Source of the DNA: Eublepharis macularius
Taxonomy: Eukaryota; Chordata; Lepidosauria; Squamata; Eublepharidae
Length of the DNA: 64,000 nt
Reading direction: 5' to 3'
Assembly: GCF_028583425.1 (NCBI RefSeq)
Contig: NC_072790.1
Span: 62,768,052 to 62,832,051, forward strand
In this document: piece by piece, positions 35,901 through 46,133 of the stretch
Layout of the letters: each line of letters starts with the position of its first letter
Numbering within the stretch: position 1 is the first letter of the stretch
Notes under the pieces: generated by a model
Database searches by the model: none
What the model saw: the letters and a program-made list of their open reading frames with translations, nothing else
Told to the model about the DNA's origin: nothing
Made by a program: the position numbers and the translations under genes

Positions 35901-36140
35901 ATCCCTACATTTCATGCAAGTTCTTTTTATAGCAAGTTTGTTGCATGACTTAGTGTAGTTGCATTATGGTTAAGAATGTGAACTGTGAAATGTGCAATCA
36001 GGAATAACAAACCAAAAACGGTTTGGGTTTTTAGTAATAAAAATACAACTAACCTCAACTCCGGCTGCTGCCATCAACCACCGGATGGATTCCATTCGCC
36101 CTCTGCCATTAAAGTAGGTAAGTCTGGGTTTCCCAGACAT
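23823..36140 (-). CDS. GSTA copy C, complete alpha-class glutathione S-transferase, GSTA4-like, 223 aa
   Basis: Cytosolic alpha-class GST assembled from six in-frame coding exons: 36054-36140, 35817-35868, 33249-33381, 27484-27625, 25966-26097 and 23823-23948, all with GT-AG borders. It opens [18 protein letters not shown], with Tyr9 and Arg15 kept. The glutathione segment reads [11 protein letters not shown], so the first Gln of the usual FQQVP is Gly. Exon 6 has [12 protein letters not shown] in place of the SRAD form of copy B. The C-terminus, [20 protein letters not shown], recalls mammalian GSTA4, whose members favour 4-hydroxynonenal. That substrate is an inference from family resemblance only. 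Intron 4 (27.6-33.2 kb) holds BovB and the L1-bearing MITE; intron 3 (33.4-35.8 kb) holds a decayed LINE. No coding defect is seen. Confidence 0.95.
24900..25254. mobile_element. MITE with long inverted arms, host of a second MITE (copy C intron 6)
   Basis: The left arm starts GGGCCAGGCTACAAGTGAC and extends through 'tgatgggaaatgtagg'. The right arm is its complement ending gtagcctggcc, about 75 bases paired. It belongs to the GAGCCAAGCTACAAG family seen at 28488, 31228 and 40182. The left flank is TGA; the right flank is altered. Confidence 0.8.
25063..25180. mobile_element. MITE nested in the right arm of 24900-25254, 118 bp
   Basis: The ends GGGCCATGCTACACATGAC/..CACTTGTAGCTTGGCCC are inverted. 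A 3-bp duplication TAC (25060-25062, 25181-25183) restores the host arm reading 'gcctacatttcccatc'. Confidence 0.8.
25966..26097 (-). CDS. GSTA copy C coding exon 6
   Basis: This 132-bp exon encodes [20 protein letters not shown] through AQFPQLQ, with donor gtaatc and acceptor ttctag. Confidence 0.95.
27118..27300 (-). repeat. CORE-type tRNA-derived SINE, 3' part
   Basis: On the minus strand this ends '..gagaaaggctgggtataaatcaagtaaataaa', the conserved SINE tail, preceded by the core 'ttgttgcgaggataaaatg'. It lies just left of copy C exon 5. Confidence 0.7.
27484..27625 (-). CDS. GSTA copy C coding exon 5
   Basis: This 142-bp exon encodes [18 protein letters not shown] through RYLPVYEK, with acceptor ccacacag and donor gtatgt. 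Confidence 0.95.
27917..29195 (-). mobile_element. BovB (RTE-clade) LINE, truncated and decayed, with an inserted MITE
   Basis: The minus strand encodes RTE reverse-transcriptase pieces: [37 protein letters not shown] and, nearer the 3' end, [20 protein letters not shown] with a WCWRRVLRI block. These are hallmark BovB motifs. The 3' part reads '..catagggtcgccataggttggaggtgacttgac'. It is 5'-truncated with several breaks and is interrupted at 28488-28854. Confidence 0.88.
28488..28854. mobile_element. MITE inside BovB, 367 bp
   Basis: The ends GAGCCAAGCTACAAGAGAC/..CTCTTGTAGCTTAGCTC are inverted, with a 3-bp duplication TGA (28485-28487, 28855-28857). Removing it restores the BovB reading 'gatgattgagccaagga'. 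It is closely related to 40182-41450 (shared 'ctctgtagagaggggaaatt'). Confidence 0.88.
29230..31220. other. No gene seen in this part of copy C intron 4
   Basis: This is mixed unique-looking sequence with short open frames that have no recognisable domain or codon pattern. A block at 31051-31195 ('tagtgctttcagtaagcacttataaagtacatgg..') recurs at 33484-33605, on the far side of the L1-bearing MITE. Confidence 0.5.
31388..32977 (+). mobile_element. L1-type element with ORF1 but no ORF2 (HAL1-like)
   Basis: This is a 1.59-kb retroposed element flanked by a perfect 19-bp target duplication starting aaaacttgagag (31369-31387, 32978-32996) and ending in an A-rich tail. The order is a GC-rich 5'UTR (31388-31791), ORF1 (31792-32686), then a 3'UTR of about 250 bases with a pyrimidine-rich tract (32804-32862) and AATAAA-like sequence near the tail. 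There is no endonuclease or reverse-transcriptase sequence between ORF1 and the tail. The exact duplication and near-intact ORF suggest youth. Confidence 0.88.
31792..32686 (+). CDS. L1 ORF1p-like protein, one frameshift
   Basis: This encodes the L1 RNA-binding chaperone. The start is ATG at 31792 in a good context (aaaATGG). Residues 1-65 lead into a coiled coil ([18 protein letters not shown], then [17 protein letters not shown]). After a run of nine G at 31983-31991 the frame shifts by one base. The second frame continues with [18 protein letters not shown] and [20 protein letters not shown] (RRM-like domain), then [12 protein letters not shown] and [19 protein letters not shown] (C-terminal domain with basic residues), and a stop at 32686. 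The total is about 298 aa against roughly 340 in human L1. The shift lies in a homopolymer, so it may be a real mutation or a sequencing error. Confidence 0.85.
33249..33381 (-). CDS. GSTA copy C coding exon 4
   Basis: This 133-bp exon encodes [17 protein letters not shown] and [16 protein letters not shown]. The donor gtattg leaves CA, which joins exon 5 as Gln. Q53 is replaced by Gly. Confidence 0.94.
33840..35440 (+). mobile_element. Decayed LINE with APE-endonuclease and RT remnants (copy C intron 3)
   Basis: The plus strand shows, in several frames, an acidic N-terminal segment (33858-34130), an endonuclease start near 34555 ([31 protein letters not shown]) and a reverse-transcriptase stretch at 35150-35425 ([20 protein letters not shown], then a LQAAFDSI motif). 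Multiple breaks and a Penelope-end insertion mark it as old. The clade is uncertain. Confidence 0.7.
34862..34975 (+). mobile_element. Penelope-like element end fragment
   Basis: Its reverse complement reads 'ggttgttgtggattttctgg..gtggtcttggcattgtagttcctgatgtttcaccagcagctg', matching the end block at 10387-10470. It interrupts the decayed LINE at 33840-35440. Confidence 0.8.
35817..35868 (-). CDS. GSTA copy C coding exon 3
   Basis: This 52-bp exon encodes [17 protein letters not shown], with donor gtaatc and acceptor gcacag. Confidence 0.94.
36054..36140 (-). CDS. GSTA copy C coding exon 2
   Basis: This encodes [18 protein letters not shown] through AAAGVE. The donor is gttagt. The exon extends upstream as 5'UTR to an acceptor (gtatcag) with the exon edge at 36155. 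Confidence 0.95.
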
Positions 36141-36725
36141 GATGCTGATGATTTCCTGATACATGTAATACAACAGGAAAAAGGATATTCTTGAAATTTA
36201 ATCTAAATCAGTATTTTTAAAACAAAATAAACACAAGTTTACCAAGGCATAACATTAGCAAGAATGCAATACAGAGCTGAAGAAATGCTGGAACAGAACA
36301 TAAGCAAATCTAGGGCTGACATAGGAGCACATATTTAAAGCAACAGATAGTACGTAAGGCAACATAGTGGTGAAGTCTATGGGTCCGCAAGACTGGTAAA
36401 TGTGGTTTTAATAGGAACAGCTATTGTTAGGAATTTCAAGGACTAAGAAGAATTACTCCAGTCGAAGGCCATTATTTCAAGACTGGAGTAACGTTGCTTA
36501 GGAATTGCAGTGTACATCCACTAAACAATGGATGATGAGAAGGTACATCTCCTGCAAGGGGGGAAATGTTAGAACTTGCATGCTCCCCTGTTTCCCATGC
36601 AGCAGGTCCTAAAGGGAAAGTGAGATTTGTGCACCCCTCTGATATATTCATCCAGCCTACCTACTCTGTTCAGCCAAAGAATGTGAGTTTAGATTATTGC
36701 AAAGTGTGATGCCTGTCTCCATAAC

Positions 36726-37252
36726 CAGGGCCGGATCGATGGGGGGGGGGGCAGGGGGGTAGCCTGTCCCCAGTGCCGCCAAAGAGGGGGCGCTGGGCGC
36801 AGTTGCCAGCCCCGGGAGTGCACCTGGGGAAAGGCGAATGGCATGGGCGGCCTTCCAGCCACCCATGCTGCTGTTCACCTTTCCCCAGGACAAGGGGCGC
36901 ACGGCAAGCCGGGCGCCCCTTGTCCTAGGAAAAGGCAAAAGGCAGTGCGGGTGGCTGGGAGGCCGCCCACACCATTCGCCTTTTCCCAGGACAAGGGGAA
37001 CATGGCAAGCTGGCCGCCCCTTGTGCTGTGGGGCAGGTGAATGGCGCGGGCAGCCTCCGAGCCACTTGCGCTGCCGCCAGCTCCGTGGTGCGCCGGGACA
37101 GCCGGCTTGCCGGGGGGGTGGGGGGTGCCCCAGCGTGATGATGTCACGGGAGTGATGTCATCACGCAGCACCAGGAGCGCGAGCGCACTATGCGTGCGCG
37201 TAGATCCTGACTACAGTTGCCCTGGGCACTGGCAACCATAGATCCGGCCCTG
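36726..37252. mobile_element. Non-autonomous hAT-like transposon, 527 bp, GC-rich
   Basis: The ends CAGGGCCGGATC/GATCCGGCCCTG are inverted. The flanks TCCATAAC (36718-36725) and TCCATAGC (37253-37260) form an 8-bp duplication with one mismatch. The interior has repeated and inverted 'ccccttgtcctgggaaaagg' blocks. The long open frames here are due to its GC content. Confidence 0.85.
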
Positions 37253-37446
37253 TCCATAGCCATATGGAGATGGGAGAGAGTGTCCTTCAATTCCCTATGG
37301 CAGTGGTTCGCAGGCATTTTGAAGTGGGACCCAGTTATAAACTTACTTGAGAGACCCCGTTGCAAAGTAATTCTATGCTACTTTCTCCCTCTCCAACATA
37401 AAACGCAGGACACTCATAGCAGTTAACACTTCAGTTTTTCTTCATA

Positions 37447-38490
37447 TGTGGTGTTGTGGAACCCAGCCAGGTTCACAGTTCAGGGGGAGCCTGCCTTGGG
37501 TTCATCTACCCAAACAAAAAAGTAGCCTGCCACCAGGTTTCCCATCTAAGTCACAGCACTGAGGGAGAAACCAAATCCCAGGCTTAGCTGGGCTGCCCTT
37601 GGGAGACAGCAAGCTGAATCCCAACTGAAAGTTACAAAAGATAGCACTGACTAAATAGGCCTAGACACTTAATTCAGATCGAAGCTGTTGAAACAAAAAG
37701 ACACCACACAGGAATAAGGTATAAATGATTTATTGAGAAGTGATTAAAATATTAAATTAAAGAGGCTACATAAACGGAAGGGTAAATCAAGAAAACTAAA
37801 TCTCCTGACACTAACATACTTGCTAGAGTAATTGTCCAGAATGCAAAGTCTAGCATCAAAGTTTCCAACATCACAGAATGGTTTTGAATCTAAATAAGAC
37901 TCCAGGTATCAAGATCAAAGTGGTAAAAGGCAAGGCTGTGTCAGAGCCATCACCCAGAGGCCAAAGTGGCCACTCAAGCTGAATGCCAGTCCAAGAGCAA
38001 AGGTACAGCCAGCTGAACCATCCTTTATTCCCCAAAGCCCAGCAACAGGGCAAGAGGGGGTAGCCAATCAGAACATGGGGTAGTCATGTAAGGGCTGGAG
38101 TTTCTGCAGCTGGGCCAAGTCCAGCGCCCCTCCTCCAGTGGGAGTTAAGGTGGTTCAAGATAAGCTTAATGAGATGGCATGTGTCATAGCCAGGGTGGCC
38201 TTCGTACCTAAACTCCCTTCTCCAACCTGAGTGCCTAGAGTTGAAGTTTCAAAGTTTCCTTTGCAGTTTCAAAGGAGCTTCTTTGACATCAGTGCCTTGA
38301 CTTCCTTTTCTTAGCCATTTCAAGGGGTCCAGCAATGCTTGAGATGGCATGTAACGTTAGCTCATCTTTTCCACCCAGGCACAGACCAGCAGTTTAACCC
38401 AGCAAGCTTTGCAGCTCTAGTTAACCAGGCATAAAACTTATCATAAGTTAGGCCCACAGCAGGCCTGTTCATGAATCATGACATGTAACA
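37447..38490 (-). mobile_element. Candidate LTR (about 1 kb), fossil
   Basis: On the minus strand it starts TGTTACATG and ends CCACAACA, with an AATAAA in the lower third (37728 region). No target duplication or internal region was found, so the call rests on end sequence and layout alone. Confidence 0.4.
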
Positions 38491-40180
38491 TTCATCAATA
38501 TATAGCATTTCTGAGCAACACGCTGAATTTCATAGCCACATCATATAGTATGTATCTGCCATTAAGCCTTCCAGAACCTCCTCTCTCAGCTCAAAATGTT
38601 CTTCCTCATCCCTTTTGGCCTTGTGACTTCCCTGAATAATAGTTGTGACTCACTTTTTACATTTAGTTTATTTATATATGTTATTTTTAGGCTCTCTCAC
38701 TAAGACGAAGGGAGATTACACAGTATAAGTGAATACAATCATCAGCTGGTACATGCCATAAACAATACAATCGGGTAAGGATAAAGAAATGAAAAGCAGA
38801 AATCCAAAACAGGGATGGAAGAATCAAACCCACAGTTTGTACACCTCTGTCCTATGGACAAATCTGTAAGCACTTTGCAAGGTTTCTGAATACATGCATG
38901 TGTTTGAATATGGATGCTGATATTTAGATGACATTTCAGAGAGTTCAGCATTTTACCTCAGAGAACAAAGTGCCCCAGGAGAACACTGAGTATGGCTTTT
39001 ATTTGTCCCCTCCACTACATAGATGCTAACTGAGGCATAGAAGCCTCAGCAATGTTGGCCACCAACATTGTGATCTCATTAGATCTCAGTGGCATACTTT
39101 TCTTAAAATAAACATCAGTTGTATGGCTTTTACTGTATTTTTCCTTTTTTTTACATTACATATTTTTCTGCAAGTGTGGGACTTGTCTTGGGCTTGCAGA
39201 AAAATACTCCTTGTCTGACTCTGTCCCCATTGTGTGGGTTTTCTTATATACACTCTAGACCCAATTCAGAATAGATATAATAATGAATCTGATGATACCC
39301 CACAATGTATAATATTGTTACAATATGTATAATATTGTTACAGAATTGTAATTGTTCTCTGATTAAATGAACCATTGTACATATTCTTCATGTTGCCCAC
39401 AAACATTTATTGACTTTTTTATTTATTTACTTTTTTATAGTCTCCCATAGCAGCTAAGGATGTGGTGGGGTAATGACAGAGGAGAGAGGGAAGCTTCTGA
39501 GATAACTGCCTTTGGGATTTATGGCTGTCCACTCTTACACTCTCTGGTCCCTCCTTTACTTGTTCAAACCCCAGACAAGCACAATCAGTAAAAAAGGGGT
39601 ACACAGGCTTTGATTAACTTGGTTGGTAGTGTGTAAGCTTTGTGCTCACTAAGGGGCTCTCATTTGAGACCCTACTAGAATAATGTACTTAATTGTTAAT
39701 TGTTAATAAATCCCTTTTTGCAGCTTTTTTGACTGGACAGACAAGACACACATGGTGATGAACAACAAAGATTTATTTGCAGAATATAAGATGTGTAGCA
39801 AGGTAAAGGTTTTGTATGGAATACTTCAGTATAGAATGTACAACTGGCTCTCTCACCTTCTCATCCCAGAGATTATAAATTTTCCTAATGGGAGTCAACA
39901 TATCAAAACATATGCAAATGCTGAGGGGAAATTAGATTCCCCTTTCCCCAGACAGGTTATCTCAAAGGTTTAGGTTTACCCTTTCATCTCACAGTCTCTG
40001 GTTTGGTTGATTTGGTACCTCTGGCTTCCAGAGTGCTTATTTAACACTTAAAAACAAGCTTTCTTCCCTAAGCCTCCCCAAGATCCTACCTAACAAAACA
40101 AAAATCATGGCTAAACTAATGCTCTTATCCAGAGCTGCCCTGTTTGAGGAAAAACATTTCTCCTCCCCCTTCTTAAACTG
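38491..40180. other. No gene seen
   Basis: This is A/T-rich sequence with a duplicated 'tgtataatattgttaca' at 39305-39340 and an AATAAA-bearing stretch near 39704. No exon or confident repeat was recognised. Confidence 0.4.
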
Positions 40181-40181
40181 A

Positions 40182-41450
40182 GAGCCAAGCTACAAGAGAT
40201 GAATTACACGAGGAAGAGCATGTGAAGTGAGTCGCAATGTTAGCTGGGAAGCTGAGTTTTAAAAGCAATCGGCTTTGTCAAGAGGAAATAAAGAGGAAAT
40301 ATATAAACCCTCTGAGCAGCAATCTCCCTGGCTCTGTAGAGAGGGGAAATTGATAAAGTCTTCCAATCACTTTTAAAACTCAGCTTCCCGGCTAACATTG
40401 CAACTAGACATGGGTACGATCGGAATTACGGACTGAAAATTGCCCCGATTTTGGCATTTGCGCCATCGGGACCGGGCTGATCAGTTCCGTCCACGGCTCC
40501 CGGTTCAGCGCTCGGGTGGGGCGCTCTATCGGGTCTCGATCAGATCGATCGGTTTACGTTCAGGATTGCAGTCTGCAGACAGTCTGGCGCCAGCCATCTG
40601 TTCCCGAGGGAACGGAGCCCCGTGGAAACGGAGCCTGGGGAATGCCAGAGCTGTTTGCCCTCCTTCTGTCGCCCTGGGAATGCGAATGGAAGCCCAGCTT
40701 TCCTTGATCAGCAGGGCTTCCTTCCAACCACGGAGCAGCCAGAAAAGCACGCACCCGTCTCATCCATTTGGGAGAAGAGAGGGGAGGGCGGGGGAAGGGG
40801 GTGTTCTTCTGTAGCCATGGGCACTCGAATCTCATCCCTGCAAAGCCTGAGAGGCAGCTCTTACAGCCAAACACAGCCCTCCTGCGTAGCAGACCCAGGC
40901 TTTATAAATAGCCATGTGCTGTGCAACAAAGTTTCACTTTCCGCTCGCGGGTGGAGTGGGACAGAGGCGAGCTCTCGCTTGCTGCTTTTGGAGAGAGAAA
41001 GAGCAAGAGAGAGAGAGAGAGGGAGCTTTAGCTTTGGGCTTCAGCGGATAGGGAATTAGGGAATAGGGAGCTATCTCCTCTGGTTCCCCCTCCCCGTGAC
41101 AGTACCGGCACACTCCCATGGGGACAGATTCCCCCCCGCCTCCTGAGGGGAGGCAGCTTGCTGCCACCTCCACGGGCCTGCCAGGCCCGGTAGCCACCAT
41201 CCTCCTCACCCATCATTCCTTTAGCGCTGGAAACCGCGGGGCGCCCTCCCGCATCGGCCTTCCCGATTCCCGATTCCCGATTCTGTATCGGAAATGGGAC
41301 TTGATCAGTGAGGTTCGGGTACCTGGGTTCAGTGCCACTGTGGAATCACGATCAGCTAAATTGGGATTATTTTTTGGATCGTGCCCATTTCTAATTGCAA
41401 CTCCCTTCACGTGCTCTTCCTCAGGTAATTTGTCTCTTGTAGTTTAGCTC
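40182..41450. mobile_element. MITE interrupted by a hAT-like element
   Basis: The ends GAGCCAAGCTACAAGAGAT/..CTCTTGTAGTTTAGCTC are inverted, with a 3-bp duplication TGA (40179-40181, 41451-41453). Without the insertion it is about 270 bp and closely related to 28488-28854. Confidence 0.87.
40405..41393. mobile_element. Non-autonomous hAT-like transposon, 989 bp, inside a MITE
   Basis: The ends TAGACATGGGTACGATC/GATCGTGCCCATTTCTA are inverted, with a perfect 8-bp duplication ATTGCAAC (40397-40404, 41394-41401). The interior is GC-rich with an (AG)n tract at 40990-41023. No transposase was recognised. Several overlapping open frames are by-products of composition. Confidence 0.88.
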
Positions 41451-41454
41451 TGAG

Positions 41455-43440
41455 GCTGGCTCATCCCCTCCCATCTAATGGAGTTCCATGGGCTATTATT
41501 GGCTGCCAATCGCTTGGATTTGCAAGAGATCAAAATAACAAGGATTGGCTTCAGAGCCCAGGAGGATAGGCAGGACTTTGGAGGAGATTGCCCCATCTCC
41601 CTTTCTTGTTGAGAATCAAGGTGGATTATTAAGAAACCATTGGAATCTTACAGATAGATGCCAACAGTTAGCCTATAATAAACAAGCCAAGAACTATGTG
41701 AAACCTTCCCCAATTCATTGTGCTTTTAAGGCAAATAACTGATACAAAGGGGAATTCTGGAGAGAAAAGAGCAGCACTTTGGGCGTTGGTGTGAAGAAAG
41801 TGAATACAGTCTAGCTGAGTCACAGCTATTAGAGCTCAAGGGCTTAGTGAAATTTAGACGTTTAATCTAAAGCCCTGTTGACATTACCCCACCAACATTC
41901 TCATTGTCCTTCAAAATGGATGGATTAGATGTTGCTAAGCTTTATGATTCTGTAAACATATCACCATTCAAAAGAACACTGCCAGTTCTACATACCTTGA
42001 ATTGCTTATTGTAAGACTGGAACTAAAGTGTAGGAAACAAATCAAGCAATTTGCTGAAATTCAAAATGGAGTTGGCAACCTGTGGGAGACTAGGGTATGA
42101 GGACATTAGGAAGGTGCTATCGGTGATGGAGTTCCCATTCTCAGTGCACTATCAACCACCCACTGCATCTACAGCACAGCCAACAGGTAGAGAGACCCGT
42201 GTGCATCTAGCTGCTCGGCTGGTTGTCAACAACTGGGCTCAAACGCCCAGTTTCTTCATTATTATGTTCTTCCTCTCAATTCTGTAACAATTACACAGAC
42301 ATATGAAGATGAGAAACATGTCTGGATAACAAGCTGATTTTTTTTTCTCACTTTGTATCTTGTGTGGTTAAACGGTGGTGGCCTAGGAATGTCAAAACAG
42401 GAAATAGAGGCCACCTGTGCTTAAATTTCTAAATGAGAGGCACTGAAGCCCAGACCATATACATGTCAGGCAACCTAAATGCTGTGGGATCAAACAGAAA
42501 ATACCCATTGATTGCAGTAGTTCTCCATGAAGCTCACAGCTTTTAACGGTTAGGTTTTTGGATACATGGTTGTGGTGCAAAAGAGAGAAAGGGGAAGCAG
42601 GGTTTGTTTGTTAAAGCCCATTTGTAGCAACTTTACTCAAGGTGAGTGGATCAGGTCAGTGCTTGTATTGGGGTAGGGTTATACTGGAGCCAGGGCTAGT
42701 ACTAGAAAGGCAAGTTAAGGCAGCCACAAAAAGTGCTTTCTACAATCTCACTTTCTACAACTATGAGTAACTGGAGGATATTATGGGAGAGCATTTCCAA
42801 GTCAGAAGTAAGTGAACTTAAGTATCATTGATGCTGTTCTAACAATAGCACCTACTCCTGAACTCCAGAGTATTTACAACCATGTGAAATGTCAAGAGAG
42901 TGGTTTTGGAAACATGTACACAGGAAAGAAGGAAAAGAGTAGCTACAGGGTAGCATTTTGTCTTGAATCTGAAGAAGTAAAAACTCATTGTGATGTACAG
43001 CAAAAAAGTGTATCAGCTCAAATTAAAATAATTCATTCAAAGCATTTTGCCTGCAATAAATCTTTTGAGACCTGCCATATAAAGTTACCAGAGGTCTTTG
43101 GGGGCACTTTTGTATTTCAACCTACAAGGCACATCAAGATGCTCAACAAGATTTAAAGACCGGTTCATAAATATATTCAAAATTGTAAAGAGGTACAGGT
43201 ATTTGTTGCCACAACTGTTAACATTGCATAATATATCTGTACAGGTCACTTAACTGATATTTTTGTTTAAAAAGCCAAAGGATATGTGCTTTGACATGCA
43301 AGCTTAGTACAGAAACAGATTTTAATAATAATAACAGTGTACGGAGCCAGTAAAACCTGCTAGATTTATAGGTAGTCCTAAGGAAAAATCATATAACATT
43401 GAAAATGGGGGTAGGTAATGATAGTTCCTCTTGCTCTTTC
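41455..43440. other. No gene called
   Basis: The longest open frame here (42812-43156, plus) has no recognisable domain, start context or splice partner. Otherwise the sequence looks unique and non-coding. Confidence 0.4.
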
Positions 43441-43447
43441 CAAATGT

Positions 43448-43610
43448 CACATGAAGACATGAAGCTGCCTGATACTGAATCAGACCATCAGTCTATCAAG
43501 GTCGGTATTGTCTACTCAGGCTGGCAGCATCTCTCTAGAATCACAGGCTGAGATCACCTGCTACCTGATCTTTTTAACTGGAGATGCCCAAGGATTGGAA
43601 ACTTCTAATT
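43448..43610 (-). repeat. tRNA-derived SINE, 5' head missing
   Basis: The plus strand shows 'acatgaagctgcctgatactgaatcagaccatcagtctatcaaggtc..' through 'aactggagatgcc', a familiar squamate SINE body in reverse orientation. The promoter end is eroded. Confidence 0.6.
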
Positions 43611-44477
43611 GTCATTATTTCCATGTAAAACAGTACTGCTCCCAAGGCAGCTGAGGTCTTGCTGTCCACCATTAATGGGCTGTTCCCTTTGATATGTTAT
43701 CTCACTTGCACATGTTCTACATTTGTATCATCAGAACACACATTATATAAGAAGATACGCTAAACATTTTTAAACAGCAGTCAAAAACTATTGAGGGAAG
43801 TGGTTTAGCCGGTCTGACGGAGCTGTAGCAAGGATTATGCACAAGAAACATTTCGAACCCTGATGGGTGAGATCAATGCTCCACGTTAATATTGTCTCCC
43901 CTGAATTCATTTTTGGATGAGTCATACCAACATCAAATCACCAGATGGTGTTACATGCATAAGCGAACCCAAAACGTTAGTGCAGTTTTCCCAGAAATTT
44001 TTTTAAAAAGCATTGGGGCTGGTGCATGGTAATATTGAGAAGTTTGAGGACAGAATGTAAAATAGTTTTCCCCCAAGCTGAACTGAATCCCCACCAGCTT
44101 TTTATGGCAAAGAATTTCCTTTGTCCAAAGAGAGAGTCCCTTCCACGGGGTAGGGGTGGGGGGACAACAGGTAAGGAATCCCCTCCCGACAGGTACTTTT
44201 TTCTCAGCAAAGGAGAGCGTTCTCACTTGGCTTTCATCATATGTGGCAGTTCAAAATCCAGGCATGCCATTCAGACTTAAACATTTTCCTGTTCTCTCTC
44301 ATCTATGAAAATTCAAGCTTCCTTTTCTCCCCCACCCATTTTGTGCTTTCATTCATTGCCCTTTCTAATGTACAACATGATTCTTTAATATGTAATTATT
44401 TCTTTCCCAGCCCATTCACATCAACAATCTGCAAACAAACAGAGATGACTGCAAACATACAGGCATAATACAAGCTT

Positions 44478-44530
44478 TAAATATATATATATTTAGATAT
44501 ATAAATATACCGCTATATAGATATACCACT
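44478..44530. repeat. (TA)n-rich microsatellite
   Basis: A run of atatatatatttagatatataaatat-type sequence. Confidence 0.8.
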
Positions 44531-46133
44531 ACTGACAGTTGTTAATATTTAACCCCTTATACTCATAAGTTGCTAACCTTGAGGTTGATAGGGACGCTTT
44601 ATAATTAATCTCTCCCTACCCCGTACTAACCTTCTTCACAGCCTGAGCTCGTTTTCTTTCCCACTGAGAAAGTGTGCTGTCTAGTTTTGTAAAGCAGGAA
44701 GCACCACCCACCCCAGGGAAGCCTCGTCCTCCTCCTATCTTCAAATTTAGAGTTGCATAACTAAAAATTTTAAGAAGTAGTTGTTCCAACAGAAACTGCT
44801 CAGCGTACTATTTTTGTTTTTATACAAGAGCAAGATTTACCGCAACATACACTCAGATAGGGTCTAGAGGGTTCCAAGCTGTGGTCCCTATTGCCACGAG
44901 GAAAGAACTGAGGATAGCTTGCAATCCCCCACCCAAGGTGGGGGAAACCCTGCCCCCACCTGCTCACCTAGTGGGCAGGGAGTGAAAGGCATGGGAGGGA
45001 GAAGTGTGCAGACATGCTCCTATGCTCCCCCATCGCATGACCGTTGAAGGAGGCTTGTGGTGTGTTGAAGCCAAACTCAATGGAAATTGCTCATTTGAAG
45101 ATGATTCCCACTGAGCGTCCAGCAGCTCCTCTGTCATATCAGAAAAAGATGTCGTTTTTGGCATTACATGGGAAGGACCACAAGGAGGGAGGTAAGTACC
45201 CCATTGCCCCCCATAGCCCCCTGTACATCCCGCTTTGGCTCCTCAGGCTCCTAGCAACCATAATTGAAGGTAAACGGTAGATCATGCCTGAGGATATTTA
45301 TAGACACTTCTTTTTATCTATTGTCTAGGTCTTGTGAGATATGCTGGAGCCAATCAGAAGCAGTATTAGAGCAGCAATCCCCAACAACATTTTCAGCTGT
45401 TGGGCCTTCAGGGTCTATCATATCAAGAGCTACCAGTCCCAGAAATCCTTTTGCATAGGCAGGAAGGAGGGAAGTCTGGAGGGAAGGTATGGATCCCAAA
45501 TCTCCTAGGGGGACGGGGAATCCCCCGCTCCTACCCTCCGCACCCCGCCACCACTCTGGCTGGTGGGGAGGGGGAAGGCAGAGGAATAGGCCTCCTGAGC
45601 CTGCTCTGCACTTTGCTGATTTTGGCTCCAAATGGTCCCAGGCTATGGCGTCACTTCTGGGAAGTGGCATCATCGGGCCACCCCAGGAGTGCTTCCACAC
45701 AAAGTGCACGCAAAGACATCCTAAAAGGTGAGTGCCGGGGGGGGGGTGTTCATATTTTTGCCATAAAATTAATCCTTAACTTGATTGGCCTAATCGTTGC
45801 AGCCATCTTTGTCCACTAGAAATTTTTTTAAAAAATATTGACAGAATAATCCCATTTCTGTGTCAAAAAAGTTGCAAAATAGTTAGCAGACTCCATGTTA
45901 GGACTATGATTGTTATTATTAAATAAAAGTAGCAAAAGTGGGGATTTTTCAGAAATGTAGAATATTTTACTATATAATTGAGTAAGTGTATTTAAGACAA
46001 CTCACTTTATACACTGGTGCACAACCAGAGGGTGCTGCCATGAAGGAAAGCCTAGGTAAGGCACCATGTCCCTCCAGAAAAAGTGCCATGGTGGGAAGCC
46101 CAGGCCGGGAGCATGTAGAAATGCTCACCCCCT

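Noticed and set aside
36838-37171. Several Pro/Gly-rich open frames on both strands
   Set aside because: They are confined to the GC-rich interior of the hAT-like element at 36726-37252.
40440-41059. Overlapping frames of 124 and 145 codons on the plus strand
   Set aside because: They lie inside a GC-rich hAT-like element and match no transposase or host domain.
42812-43156. 114-codon plus-strand frame beginning MNLSIIDAVLTIAP
   Set aside because: There is no recognisable domain, splice partner or poly(A) context; its length is within chance for A/T-balanced sequence.
45314-45819. Overlapping 131- and 139-codon frames on opposite strands
   Set aside because: The composition is GC-rich repeat-like, with no conserved motif and poly-C/poly-G runs in the frames.
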